Below, in pieces: positions 27,218 to 35,520 of a stretch of 61,069 nucleotides of DNA. The position numbers and the translations under genes were made by a program. The DNA comes from an uncultured Mucispirillum sp. (GTDB taxonomy: Bacteria; Chrysiogenota; Deferribacteres; Deferribacterales; Mucispirillaceae). Location: positions 1 through 61,069 of the forward strand of contig CALURO010000012.1 of the NCBI GenBank assembly GCA_944323205.1, given 5' to 3'. The notes below the pieces were generated by a model. That model was not told where the DNA came from. It saw nothing but the letters and a program-made list of their open reading frames with translations, and made no database searches. Positions within the stretch are counted from its first letter, which is position 1. Each line of letters starts with the position of its first letter.

Positions 27218-28197
27218 AAACTATACTCTCCACCTATTTCTAAAAGAATTAATTTATCTTTATCTATTACTTTTTTTATTCTGCGGACAGGCTCCCCTGC
27301 TGGCTCGCTGCTCATAGTATAAGTGCCGTAATGCATAGGGATAAATTTTTTACCACCTAATATATTAAAAAGAGCTGCTGCTTCTTCAGGGTTTATATGG
27401 TGGTCTCGCATCATATAATGGGGGCTGTAGCTGCCTATTGGCATAAGGCATATATCAGGGCTGCCAACAGTGTCTCTTATATCCTTATACATTTCTTCAT
27501 TATATGCAGTATCACCTGCAAAAAATATTTTTATGCCCTTATATTCTATCATAAAACTGCCCCAGAGCCTTTTATTCTGGTCAAATAAACCACGCCTGCA
27601 CCAATGGTCTGCGGGAAGAAATATAACACGAACATTATCTTTCAAATCAATATATGACTGATACCAGCCCGCTTCCTGCCTGCTTATCCATTTTAAAGGG
27701 CAGCTGTTAAAAAGTTCTGATGTTCTAAGGGGCAGCAGTGCTTCCATATCTGGATTATTTTTTAAAAGAGAAGATATACTTTTCATACTTAAATGGTCAT
27801 AATGGTCATGACTTATAAGCAGATATGAAAGATTTTGCAAGTCATTAATATTAAATGGAAGGGCAGTATCTCTTTTATTTGTAATTAAGTCAAAAAAAAC
27901 AGGGTCTGTAATAAAAGATATTCCTGCAATATTTATATAAAAACAGGAATGACCAAGCCAGTAAATTTTATTATCTTCAAATTTATTTATTTTATTAACT
28001 TTTATAATAGATTTTTCTTTTATCAGCTCTTCTTTCTGCGGGTTTCTTTTAATAAGCCATCTGATAGTTTTAAATAAATGAGTTTTCTTTTTACTTAAAT
28101 CTTTTGAAAACCTGCCCTGAATTAAAATATTGCCCGGAAAATCTGCCTTTAATAAAGGCAGATTATTATTTAATTCATATTTTATATGGCTTGACAT
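27214..28197 (-). CDS. Metallo-beta-lactamase-fold hydrolase, NAPE-PLD-like
   Basis: This 327-aa protein has the MBL metal motif LISHDHYDHLS (HxHxDH), a GHSCFYINIAGISFITDPVF lead-in, PADHWCRRG with another metal His, FFAGDTAYN with the bridging Asp and PMHYGTYT near the C-terminus. WCRRGLFDQNKRLWGSFMIE resembles N-acyl-phosphatidylethanolamine phospholipase D and UlaG-type proteins. A phospholipid-type substrate is plausible beside a patatin but unproven. It lacks a signal peptide. It overlaps the patatin gene by 4 nt and follows the DJ-1 gene by 21 nt. Confidence 0.82.
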   Translation of the reverse strand: MSSHIKYELNNNLPLLKADFPGNILIQGRFSKDLSKKKTHLFKTIRWLIKRNPQKEELIKEKSIIKVNKINKFEDNKIYWLGHSCFYINIAGISFITDPVFFDLITNKRDTALPFNINDLQNLSYLLISHDHYDHLSMKSISSLLKNNPDMEALLPLRTSELFNSCPLKWISRQEAGWYQSYIDLKDNVRVIFLPADHWCRRGLFDQNKRLWGSFMIEYKGIKIFFAGDTAYNEEMYKDIRDTVGSPDICLMPIGSYSPHYMMRDHHINPEEAAALFNILGGKKFIPMHYGTYTMSSEPAGEPVRRIKKVIDKDKLILLEIGGEYSL

Positions 28198-28218
28198 ACT
28201 AAACCTATCTGCAAAATG

Positions 28219-28764
28219 CTATTTAAAAAGCATACCTTCTGCAACCTGTGATGCAATTTCGCTGCCCTGCAGCTCTGCAAGCAGTTCAAAAGCATATTCA
28301 AATGCAGCAGCAGGACCTGCCCCGGTTATAACTCTACCGTCTTTTACAACAAATTTATCATTTTTATAACTGCCACTTGGTGCATAGTTTTCCATACCGG
28401 GATACATTGTAAAATTTTTATCAGCTAATACCCCAGCTTTATCTAAAACCATAGGTGCTGCACATATTGCTGAAACTATTTTGCCTTTACTATAAGCATC
28501 TTTTATTATATCAGTAACTATGCTGTCCCTTAAATTAGTTGCTCCCGGCATACCACCCGGGCATATAAAAGCATCATAATCATCTGCATTAATATCTTTT
28601 ATATCTTTATCTGCCATAACTTTCACATTATGGGAGCTTGTAACCTGCATACCTGTCACACCTGCAATAGTAACATCAACTCCACCTCTGCGTAAAATAT
28701 CAACAGGTGCAAGAGCCTCTATATCTTCAAACCCGTCTGCTAAAAATACAACCGCTTTTTTCAT
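28219..28764 (-). CDS. DJ-1/PfpI family protein (YajL-like)
   Basis: This 181-aa protein of the DJ-1/ThiJ/PfpI superfamily starts KKAVVFLADGFEDIEALAPVDILRRGG, with the conserved Glu (in FEDIE). The nucleophile elbow is VSAICAAPMVL, with the reactive Cys near residue 101. CPGGMPGATNL and VITGAGPAAAFEYAFELLA are typical of the YajL/DJ-1 branch. Such proteins act as glyoxalases, deglycases or oxidative-stress chaperones; which applies here cannot be decided. It lies 16 nt after lgt in the same operon. Confidence 0.87.
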   Translation of the reverse strand: MKKAVVFLADGFEDIEALAPVDILRRGGVDVTIAGVTGMQVTSSHNVKVMADKDIKDINADDYDAFICPGGMPGATNLRDSIVTDIIKDAYSKGKIVSAICAAPMVLDKAGVLADKNFTMYPGMENYAPSGSYKNDKFVVKDGRVITGAGPAAAFEYAFELLAELQGSEIASQVAEGMLFK

Positions 28765-28780
28765 AATATATTACCTCACT

Positions 28781-29737
28781 TTATTTCATTTCTGATTTTA
28801 ATATTTTTTTAGCTCTGATAATTAAATATATACCAATGCATATAAAACCTAAACTTGCAGCATGCGGGGCACGGATAAAACCAAGCATTAAATCATCTGC
28901 CCTAAACATTGTAACAAAACCGCGAATTAATCCGTATGATACTAAATATATACCAAATATCAAACCTGTTGAAATATTTTTACTGTTTCTCCAAAAATAA
29001 TACATTATGGCTGCTGCAGTAAAATTTAAAATCATCTCATAAAAAAATGTAGGGTGCACTGCCAGTGTGCCAAAATCTCTGTATGCTGCCGGCATATATT
29101 TATTTGTAAAACTTATTCCCCATGGCACATACTCTTTTAATTCATATACTTTACCTTGAAAAGTTACTTCTGCCCCTTGTTTTACTATTTCATTTAATTT
29201 TGATACACTTTCTGGAGTATTACTTAAATTAAATGTATTTAAAACAGATGACCAAAAGTCTGTAAAAACAGGCTTTAATCTAAATATTATATCCGGCGGC
29301 GTAATTACAGGCACTCCGTGAGCTTCTCCATTTGCAAAGTTGCCAAGCCTTCCAAGCCCCTGACCTAGTATAAGCCATGGTGCAATTAAATCACCAAAAA
29401 GCATAACCTTTATTTTTAAATAGTGGGAATAAATAAGGGCAGCAATAAATCCCATAATAACGCCCCCGTGGATTGCAAGCCCGCCATGCCATACTGCAAA
29501 TATTTCAAGTGGGTTATCTTTATAAAAATCCCACTGGAATATAACATAATATATCCTTGCACCAATTAATGCTGCAATAAATACTACTATAATCATATTT
29601 TCAAGATATTCTTTTTTATAGCCCATTTTAACCATCTTCCTGCCTGCCATATATATGCAGATAAGAAGACCAATAATTATCATAAGGCTGTATATTCGTA
29701 ACTCAAAGTTACCTATTTTAAAGAGATAAGGCATCAT
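28781..29737 (-). CDS. lgt: Prolipoprotein diacylglyceryl transferase
   Basis: This inner-membrane enzyme transfers diacylglycerol from phosphatidylglycerol to the lipobox Cys. The signature GQGLGRLGNFANGEAHG is present, with IHGGVIMGFIAALIYSHY before it and a late GLIRGFVTMFRADDLMLG. About seven hydrophobic segments are visible. I start at the ATG at 29737, which has GGAG 8 nt upstream; two codons further out the frame begins with TTG. The 319-aa product is slightly longer than usual because of an insert around residues 165-215. At least one target, the lipoprotein at 39074, is in the window. Confidence 0.93.
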   Translation of the reverse strand: MMPYLFKIGNFELRIYSLMIIIGLLICIYMAGRKMVKMGYKKEYLENMIIVVFIAALIGARIYYVIFQWDFYKDNPLEIFAVWHGGLAIHGGVIMGFIAALIYSHYLKIKVMLFGDLIAPWLILGQGLGRLGNFANGEAHGVPVITPPDIIFRLKPVFTDFWSSVLNTFNLSNTPESVSKLNEIVKQGAEVTFQGKVYELKEYVPWGISFTNKYMPAAYRDFGTLAVHPTFFYEMILNFTAAAIMYYFWRNSKNISTGLIFGIYLVSYGLIRGFVTMFRADDLMLGFIRAPHAASLGFICIGIYLIIRAKKILKSEMK

Positions 29738-29763
29738 AATCAAAACTCCAAAATTATAATTGT

Positions 29764-29794
29764 ATCATATTAATATAAAAAATGAAGATGTCAA
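29764..29794 (-). promoter_or_regulatory. Possible promoter of the lgt operon
   Basis: TTGACA (29789-29794) and TATGAT (29764-29769) on the minus strand are separated by 19 nt, longer than optimal. They would give a leader of about 20 nt before the lgt ATG. It lies just beside the repeat copy B at 29805. Confidence 0.45.
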
Positions 29795-29804
29795 TAATTT
29801 AGAT

Positions 29805-29985
29805 ACTGCTTCACCCCCATTTTTTTTTGAAACTATGATTAAAAATGCTAATTTATAATAAATTTAGTAATTATTATTTATGGAAACTCATTAAAAATTT
29901 GAGATTTATACAGATTTTCAAAATTGTTTACACGATTATCTAGATTAACTTTACGGTGTTGTAAAAAAAATGGGGTACTAACAGT
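29805..29985. repeat. Dispersed TIR-bounded repeat, short copy B
   Basis: This 181-bp non-coding element has 23-nt imperfect inverted ends. The left end begins ACTGCTTCACCCCCAT followed by T(8) and the right end is A(8)TGGGGTACTAACAGT. About 17 of 23 positions agree. The left 75 bp closely match copy D (60885-60961), including GAAACTATGATTAAAAATGC and the following AT-rich stretch. The right-end GGTGTT-A(8)-TGGGG resembles the right end of copy C. It fills the gap between larC and lgt. Confidence 0.75.
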
Positions 29986-30027
29986 CATTTTATTACTTGT
30001 ATTCTTATTAATCAGCCTTATAACTTC

Positions 30028-31170
30028 TTATTCTGAAACTTTATTCATTATTTCAAGCGGTGTAAGGTTTAGTATTTCTGCTGCTTTTTTACAGTCTTCC
30101 CACTCTGGAGAAAGCCTTTCTATATCTTTATATTTTATGCGTTTCAGTTTTATTTTTTGATCACCTATTTCTTTTTCTATAAAATCTCTTTCTGCCACTA
30201 TCCTGTTTACTTTTTCTATCCGCATACCTATTGTGCTTGAATACTTTAATAAAGTATATACAATATCATCTTTATCAATTTCAGCACACATTATATTTAC
30301 GATATATAAAGGCCTGTTTTTCTTGCCAAAAGCAGGTATAAAGCACACATCTTTTGCACCTTTTTCCATAAGCTTTTCATGTAGATAGCCTAAAAGCTCA
30401 CCTGTCATATCATCTATGTTTGTAGTAATATTTATTATACTTTCATTATATGTATTTTCTAAAATAATGGCGCGCATAAAGTTTGCCATATTTTTAAACT
30501 CTTTCTGACCTGCTGCAAAGCTGTCTTTAATAACCTTTCCTGCAAATGAGTTTGTATATTCTGATACATAAGTTTTAAGCAAAGCTGCACCAGTTGGAGT
30601 TATCATCTCCCCTTCTGTATCTACTCTTTTTAAAGGCACATTTTCTAATATTTTAAGAGTTGCAGGTGCAGGAAGTGGCATTATTCCATGAGCTGCATTA
30701 ATATAACCATAGCCTGTTACTGGAATATTTGATACTACTCTATCAATATGTAATTCATTTAAACAGAAAGCTGCACCAAAAACATCAATAATAGTGTCTA
30801 CTGCACCTATTTCATGGAAATGGACTTCTTCTATACCTATTCCATGCACTTTGCTTTCTGCTTCTGCTATTATTTCAAAAGTTTTTACTGCATTATCTTT
30901 TACCTTATCATCACATTCTGCAGAATATATCATATTTTTAATATCTTCTAAATGCCTGAAAGGCTCGCCCTCTATATCACACTTTATAATAAGCCTGTTA
31001 CAGCAGACCGCATTTCGCCATACAGTTTCAAGCTCTAATTCTACAGGTTTATTAAGCATTTTTGATAATATACCAGATAATTTCTTGATATCTGCTCCAA
31101 GCCCAGCTAAAGATGTAAGCATAATATCACCAGAAATACCAGTAGTCATATCTAAATATAATTCACGCAT
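30028..31170 (-). CDS. larC: LarC-family nickel insertion protein
   Basis: This 380-aa protein begins LYLDMTTGISGDIMLTSLAGLG, the LarC signature (D-x-x-x-G-I-S-G-D-M). It also has HFHEIGAVDTIIDVFGAAF, PLPAPATLKIL and TPTGAALLKTYV. In known systems LarC puts nickel into the pincer nucleotide cofactor of lactate racemase, using CTP. It is one intact frame here. No larA, larB or larE lies in the window, so the client enzyme is unknown. It is the last gene of a ubiD-nth-larC operon, 1 nt after nth. Confidence 0.87.
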   Translation of the reverse strand: MRELYLDMTTGISGDIMLTSLAGLGADIKKLSGILSKMLNKPVELELETVWRNAVCCNRLIIKCDIEGEPFRHLEDIKNMIYSAECDDKVKDNAVKTFEIIAEAESKVHGIGIEEVHFHEIGAVDTIIDVFGAAFCLNELHIDRVVSNIPVTGYGYINAAHGIMPLPAPATLKILENVPLKRVDTEGEMITPTGAALLKTYVSEYTNSFAGKVIKDSFAAGQKEFKNMANFMRAIILENTYNESIINITTNIDDMTGELLGYLHEKLMEKGAKDVCFIPAFGKKNRPLYIVNIMCAEIDKDDIVYTLLKYSSTIGMRIEKVNRIVAERDFIEKEIGDQKIKLKRIKYKDIERLSPEWEDCKKAAEILNLTPLEIMNKVSE

Positions 31171-31171
31171 A

Positions 31172-31810
31172 TTATTTTACCAGTTTATTTCCTGTCGGGC
31201 AGTAGGCAAATATTTTACATTCATTACAGTTTGGTTTTTTAGCCATGCAGAAATATCTGCCAAATAAAACAAGCTGATGAGAAAGCTCTGTCCATCTTTC
31301 CTTAGGAAATATTTTCATTAAATCCTGCTCTATTTTTTCAGGGTCTGAATTTTTTGTAAGCCCGTATCTGTTAGATATTCTTTTTACATGGGTATCTACA
31401 ACCATACCCGGCACTTTAAAAGCATTACCAAGCACTACATTTGCTGTTTTTCTACCCACTCCGGGCAGTTTTACGAGACTTTCCATATTATCAGGCACAT
31501 TTCCATTATGCTCTTTTACAAGAGCGTATGCCATACTTTTAATATTTTTAGCCTTGTTTTTATAAAACCCAGTAGAATGTATTAATTCTTCTATTTTTTC
31601 TATTGGGGCTTCTGACATACTTTCTGCATCGGGATATTCTGCAAATAATAAAGGTGTTACTTTATTTACCTGCTTATCTGTGCACTGAGCAGAAAGTATT
31701 GTAGCTACCAAAAGCTGAAACGGGTTATTATATATAAGCTCACAGTGAGCTTCTGGAAAAAGCTCTTTTAAATATTCCATAAATGGAGCTAAATCTTTTT
31801 TGCCGCCCAT
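31172..31810 (-). CDS. nth: Endonuclease III
   Basis: This 212-aa bifunctional DNA glycosylase/AP lyase repairs oxidised pyrimidines. The helix-hairpin-helix motif LPGVGRKTANVV carries the catalytic Lys, and the catalytic Asp is in VVDTHVKRISNRYGL. A [4Fe-4S] cluster is bound by the C-terminal C-x6-C-x2-C-x5-C. Length and order match E. coli Nth. It is 1 nt from both neighbours; the genes share no obvious pathway, so co-transcription seems to be organisational. Confidence 0.95.
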   Translation of the reverse strand: MGGKKDLAPFMEYLKELFPEAHCELIYNNPFQLLVATILSAQCTDKQVNKVTPLLFAEYPDAESMSEAPIEKIEELIHSTGFYKNKAKNIKSMAYALVKEHNGNVPDNMESLVKLPGVGRKTANVVLGNAFKVPGMVVDTHVKRISNRYGLTKNSDPEKIEQDLMKIFPKERWTELSHQLVLFGRYFCMAKKPNCNECKIFAYCPTGNKLVK

Positions 31811-31811
31811 C

Positions 31812-33260
31812 TTATAATCCGTATTCTTTCCAGCGTTTTGTTACAAGCTCTTTTATATCATCACTCATAACTATATCTTCAGGCCATTCACGCATATGTC
31901 CTTCACCAGGCAGTTTTTTAGTTGCATCTATTCCTATTTTATTGCCCCAGAAAGCATAAGGTGATGAATGGTCTAATGTATCAACTGGACCTTTTACAAT
32001 ACATGTATCTCTTTCCCAGTCCACATTGTTTCCCATTCTCCAAAGCACTTCGTTTGTGTTTTTAACATCTACATCTTTATCAACTACAACTATCATTTTA
32101 GTAAACATCATCTGCCCTGTACCCCATACATAATGCATAATCTTATGTGCCTGCATAGGATATTTTTTATCAATAGATAAAAACATAATATTATGAAAAA
32201 CACCTTCAAGTGGCATATACATATCAACAATTTCTGGAACCTGTTTTTTAAGAATAGGCAGGAATATTCTTCCAGTTGCAACACCCATATAGCAGTCTTC
32301 CATAGGTGGTTTCCCTACTATTGTTGTAGGATATATAGCATCTTTTCTATGAGTAATACATGTTATATGGAATACTGGAAAATCATCAGCTAAAGAATAA
32401 TAGCCTGTATGGTCGCCAAATGGGCCTTCCCTGCGAAGTTCATCAGTTAATACATAACCTTCTAAAACTATTTCACTATTTGCAGGCACTTCTAAATCTA
32501 CAGTTTCGCATTTTATCATTTCAACAGCCTGTTTTCTAATAAAACCTGCAAAAAGCATTTCATCTATACCGTCAGGCACAGGTGCAGTTGCAGAAAATGT
32601 TACAACAGGGTCAGGGCCAAGAGCAACAGCCACTTCTAATTTTTCAAGCCCCATTCTACGAGCTTTCCTAAAATGGTCTGCTCCGCCATGATGAATATGC
32701 CAGTGCATGCCTGTTGTTTTGCCGTCATATACCTGCATACGATACATACCACAGTTTCTTGTACCAGTTTCTGGGTCTTTAGTAAATACACAAGGCATAG
32801 TTATAAATCTGCCTGCGTCCTGTGGCCAGCATTTGATTACTGGAAATTTAAATAAATCTACATCATCGCCTTTTAAGATAACTTCTTTACATGGTCCTTT
32901 TTTAACAGTTTTAGGAAGTATATTGCTAAGTTCCATAATCATAGGCAGGCTTTTTATTTTATCCATAAAATTCTGCGGTGTATTTTTATCAACAAGGTTT
33001 ATAATGCGTTCACCAAGCTCATCTAAATCATCAACACCTAAAGCCATACACATTCTTTTTATAGAGCCGAATATATTTATTACTATATTATGGTCTGAGC
33101 CATCAACATTTTCAAAAAGCAGTGCTTCACCATAATTTTTTGATACCCTGTCAGTTATTTCTGCTACTTCAAGTATTGGGTCAACTTTTGCAGAAACTCT
33201 TTTTAATTCACCAGCCTTTTCTAAAGCCTTAATAAACTCTCGTAAATCGTTATAAGCCAT
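31812..33260 (-). CDS. ubiD: UbiD-family prenylated-FMN decarboxylase
   Basis: This 482-aa protein matches 4-hydroxy-3-polyprenylbenzoate decarboxylase. NCGMYRMQVYDGKTTGMHWHIHHGGADH forms the prFMN and metal-binding core, and REGPFGDHTGYY holds the active-site Glu-Asp region. Further family segments are AVALGPDPVVTFSATAPVPDG and VVVDKDVDVKNTNEVLWRMG. Length is typical. The prFMN synthase UbiX is not in the window. Candidate roles are ubiquinone or menaquinone (futalosine-type MqnL) synthesis or aromatic acid metabolism. The methyltransferase at 46026 is another quinone gene but not adjacent. Confidence 0.85.
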   Translation of the reverse strand: MAYNDLREFIKALEKAGELKRVSAKVDPILEVAEITDRVSKNYGEALLFENVDGSDHNIVINIFGSIKRMCMALGVDDLDELGERIINLVDKNTPQNFMDKIKSLPMIMELSNILPKTVKKGPCKEVILKGDDVDLFKFPVIKCWPQDAGRFITMPCVFTKDPETGTRNCGMYRMQVYDGKTTGMHWHIHHGGADHFRKARRMGLEKLEVAVALGPDPVVTFSATAPVPDGIDEMLFAGFIRKQAVEMIKCETVDLEVPANSEIVLEGYVLTDELRREGPFGDHTGYYSLADDFPVFHITCITHRKDAIYPTTIVGKPPMEDCYMGVATGRIFLPILKKQVPEIVDMYMPLEGVFHNIMFLSIDKKYPMQAHKIMHYVWGTGQMMFTKMIVVVDKDVDVKNTNEVLWRMGNNVDWERDTCIVKGPVDTLDHSSPYAFWGNKIGIDATKKLPGEGHMREWPEDIVMSDDIKELVTKRWKEYGL

Positions 33261-33395
33261 ATTTCACCAATTAATTTATTTGATAATTAGGATAATTAAT
33301 TTTAATAAATTATACAAGAGTTTTATATAACTGCATAAAAAATTTCTATATATTTCTTAACTATCAGAACATAAATTACACTTTTATGAAAACAC

Positions 33396-33424
33396 AAAAA
33401 AAGGCTGGTTTTAAACCAGCCTTT
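33396..33424 (-). terminator. Intrinsic terminator of the mmd operon
   Basis: Minus-strand AAAGGCTGG-TTT-AAAACCAGCCTTT forms a strong stem (33400-33424), directly followed by a T run (33396-33402). It lies 25 nt after the mmdB stop. The symmetrical sequence offers weaker termination on the plus strand. Confidence 0.88.
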
Positions 33425-33448
33425 CTATATTTGATATTAAATTAAATT

Positions 33449-34582
33449 TTAACCTGCTGCGTATTTTGAAATAAATACACCTGCTGCAACGGCAGAACCA
33501 ATTACACCTGCAACATTTGGTGCCATAGCATGCATAATTAAAAAGTTAGATGGGTCTGCTTTTGCACCCTCTACCTGACATACTCTGGCTGCCAACGGAA
33601 CGGCAGAAACACCTGCTGCTCCGATAATTGGATTAATTTTATTTTTAGTAAATAGATTCATAATTTTTGCAAAAAGCACACCGCCTGCTGTTGCAACACA
33701 GAAAGCAAATGCTCCTAAAGCAAATATTTTAAGTGATGATGGAGTTAAAAATTTATCTGCCTGAGTAGATGCACCTACTGTTAAGCCTAATATAATAACT
33801 ACTGCATCAATTACAACTGTTCTTGCTGTTTTTGCAAGACGCTCTGTAACACCTGATTCTCTTAATAAGTTACCAAAACAAAGCATACCAATTAATATTA
33901 ATGCACCCGGGTCTATCATAGAAACAATAATAAAAGTAAATATTGGGAACATTACCCGCATTCTTTTAGAAACTGGTTTTGAAGGCGGCATTTTTATCAT
34001 ACGCTCTTTTTTAGTAGTTAAAAGCCTGATAACTGGCGGCTGTAATACTGGCACAAGAGCCATATAAGAATAACCTGCCAAAGTAATAACTGGTAAATAA
34101 TCTTTTGCAAGTTTTGATGCAACAAATATTGATGTTGGACCATCTGCACCACCAATAATACCTATTGCAGCAGCTTCTTTTAATGTAAAGCCTAAAAATA
34201 AACTACCAAGGAATGTTATAAACACACCAAGCTGTGCAGCAGCACCTAAAAGCATAAGTCTAGGCTGAGAAAGCATAGCAGAAAAATCTGTCATAGCTCC
34301 AACACCTAAAAATATAAGTGGTGGATAAATACCAAGCTCTACACCTTTATATAAAAAACCTAATACACTATTATGGTCATATATACCCATTTCTAGTATT
34401 GGGTCTGCTGGAATATTACCAACTATTATACCAAAACCAATAGGAACAAGTAAAAGCGGTTCATATTGTTTTGCTATTGCAAGATACAGGAAAATACAGC
34501 CTACAATAATCATTATAATATGTTTATAAGAAAGCAGGCCCCCTAAAGCTCCCGTATCAATAAAATTCATTAAAATATCCAT
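33449..34582 (-). CDS. mmdB: Na+-translocating decarboxylase beta subunit
   Basis: This 377-aa integral membrane subunit decarboxylates carboxybiotin and pumps Na+. Visible motifs are GFGIIVGNIPAD and GADGPTSIFVASKLAKD (the Na+/carboxybiotin site region), plus GLTVGASTQADKFLTP and ISAVPLAARVCQ-like AGVSAVPLAARVC. About nine hydrophobic helices fit the family. It shares strand and order with the carboxyltransferase, gamma-like and biotin genes (A-D-C-B), the order I recall for Veillonella mmd minus mmdE. Homologous OadB and GcdB cannot be separated by this subunit alone. Confidence 0.88.
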   Translation of the reverse strand: MDILMNFIDTGALGGLLSYKHIIMIIVGCIFLYLAIAKQYEPLLLVPIGFGIIVGNIPADPILEMGIYDHNSVLGFLYKGVELGIYPPLIFLGVGAMTDFSAMLSQPRLMLLGAAAQLGVFITFLGSLFLGFTLKEAAAIGIIGGADGPTSIFVASKLAKDYLPVITLAGYSYMALVPVLQPPVIRLLTTKKERMIKMPPSKPVSKRMRVMFPIFTFIIVSMIDPGALILIGMLCFGNLLRESGVTERLAKTARTVVIDAVVIILGLTVGASTQADKFLTPSSLKIFALGAFAFCVATAGGVLFAKIMNLFTKNKINPIIGAAGVSAVPLAARVCQVEGAKADPSNFLIMHAMAPNVAGVIGSAVAAGVFISKYAAG

Positions 34583-34608
34583 TTTTTTGCCTCCGCAATT
34601 TAAATGGT

Positions 34609-35037
34609 TTACTGAAATTCTACAAGCACTTGGCTTTCTCTAACAGTATCGCCTGCTGAAACATTAATAGATTTAATAACACCATCAACTGGTGAATTAA
34701 TAGATGTCTGCATTTTCATAGCTTCTAATATTAATAATTCCTGCCCAACTTTTACATTATCACCATTTTTTGCTTTTACTTCTACAATTGTGCCGCCAAC
34801 TGGAGAAATAATAGTTTTACCACCTGCATTTGCAGCCGCTGCTGCAGCTGCTCCTGCTGCTGCTCTGCTAGGCGGAGGTAATATACCATCATTACTTTGG
34901 TTTGTTGGCATTGGCTGAGATTGAACAAATCTTGGAACTGGCGGAATACCGCTTAATGTGCCATAACCTTCTACTTCGTCTAAAAGCTCAACTTCTACTT
35001 CGTAAGCTACACCGTGAAGAGTAATTTTCATTTTCAT
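34609..35037 (-). CDS. mmdC: Biotin carboxyl carrier subunit of the Na+-pumping decarboxylase
   Basis: This 142-aa protein has an N-terminal part, an Ala/Pro-rich flexible linker (residues about 45-70, with PPPSRAAAGAAAAAAANAGG) and a C-terminal biotinyl domain (about 72-142). Biotin is attached to the Lys in LEAMKMQTS. The linker is typical of swinging-arm carriers. It moves CO2 from the MmdA active site to MmdB. Gaps of 26-30 nt separate it from its neighbours on the same strand. Confidence 0.88.
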   Translation of the reverse strand: MKMKITLHGVAYEVEVELLDEVEGYGTLSGIPPVPRFVQSQPMPTNQSNDGILPPPSRAAAGAAAAAAANAGGKTIISPVGGTIVEVKAKNGDNVKVGQELLILEAMKMQTSINSPVDGVIKSINVSAGDTVRESQVLVEFQ

Positions 35038-35067
35038 AATATATGCTCCTAATTTTTATTTTTTTAT

Positions 35068-35508
35068 TTATTGTTTTCTACTATGTGATGACTGCAATGC
35101 ACTTCGTACCTGCATAGCCCAGTTACCACCTTGTTTTGCCTTAGCCGGCAGCACTCTAATTCTTCTAACTCTTGCTTTATTATGAGTATATGCTGCAACT
35201 GCTGCACTGATAAGCACTAATGTGGTATTATCAATATTTTGTGCTTCCTGAGAGTTTTGTGCTGCAGCTTCACCTTTATTTTTGGAAAAGAATGCTCCTG
35301 CTCTATCAAGCAGTGGCTCAACTTTCTTAAATAAATTAATAAAGAGAATCATAATAATAAGGACAGCAAATACAACACCCATGCCTACAAGTGTTACCAT
35401 TACACCCTCACCAAAGGTTTCATGATAATCTCTGCTGCTGTTTACTGTTTGGGTTACAGTTGTATTTAACTCAGCCTGTGCAAGCTGTATATTTGTATAT
35501 TCAGCCAT
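35068..35508 (-). CDS. mmdD: OadG/MmdD-type decarboxylase assembly subunit
   Basis: This 146-aa protein has one membrane helix (about residues 38-62, EGVMVTLVGMGVVFAVLIIMILFI) in an OadG-like context GMGVVFAVL. A charged region follows, then DNTTLVLISAAVAAYTHNKARVRRIRVLP, which is found in many MmdD/OadG-like subunits. The family links the alpha subunit and the membrane beta subunit. It lies 12 nt after mmdA. Sequence conservation in this family is low, so assignment rests on both topology and neighbours. Confidence 0.8.
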   Translation of the reverse strand: MAEYTNIQLAQAELNTTVTQTVNSSRDYHETFGEGVMVTLVGMGVVFAVLIIMILFINLFKKVEPLLDRAGAFFSKNKGEAAAQNSQEAQNIDNTTLVLISAAVAAYTHNKARVRRIRVLPAKAKQGGNWAMQVRSALQSSHSRKQ

Positions 35509-35520
35509 AATACCAAACTC

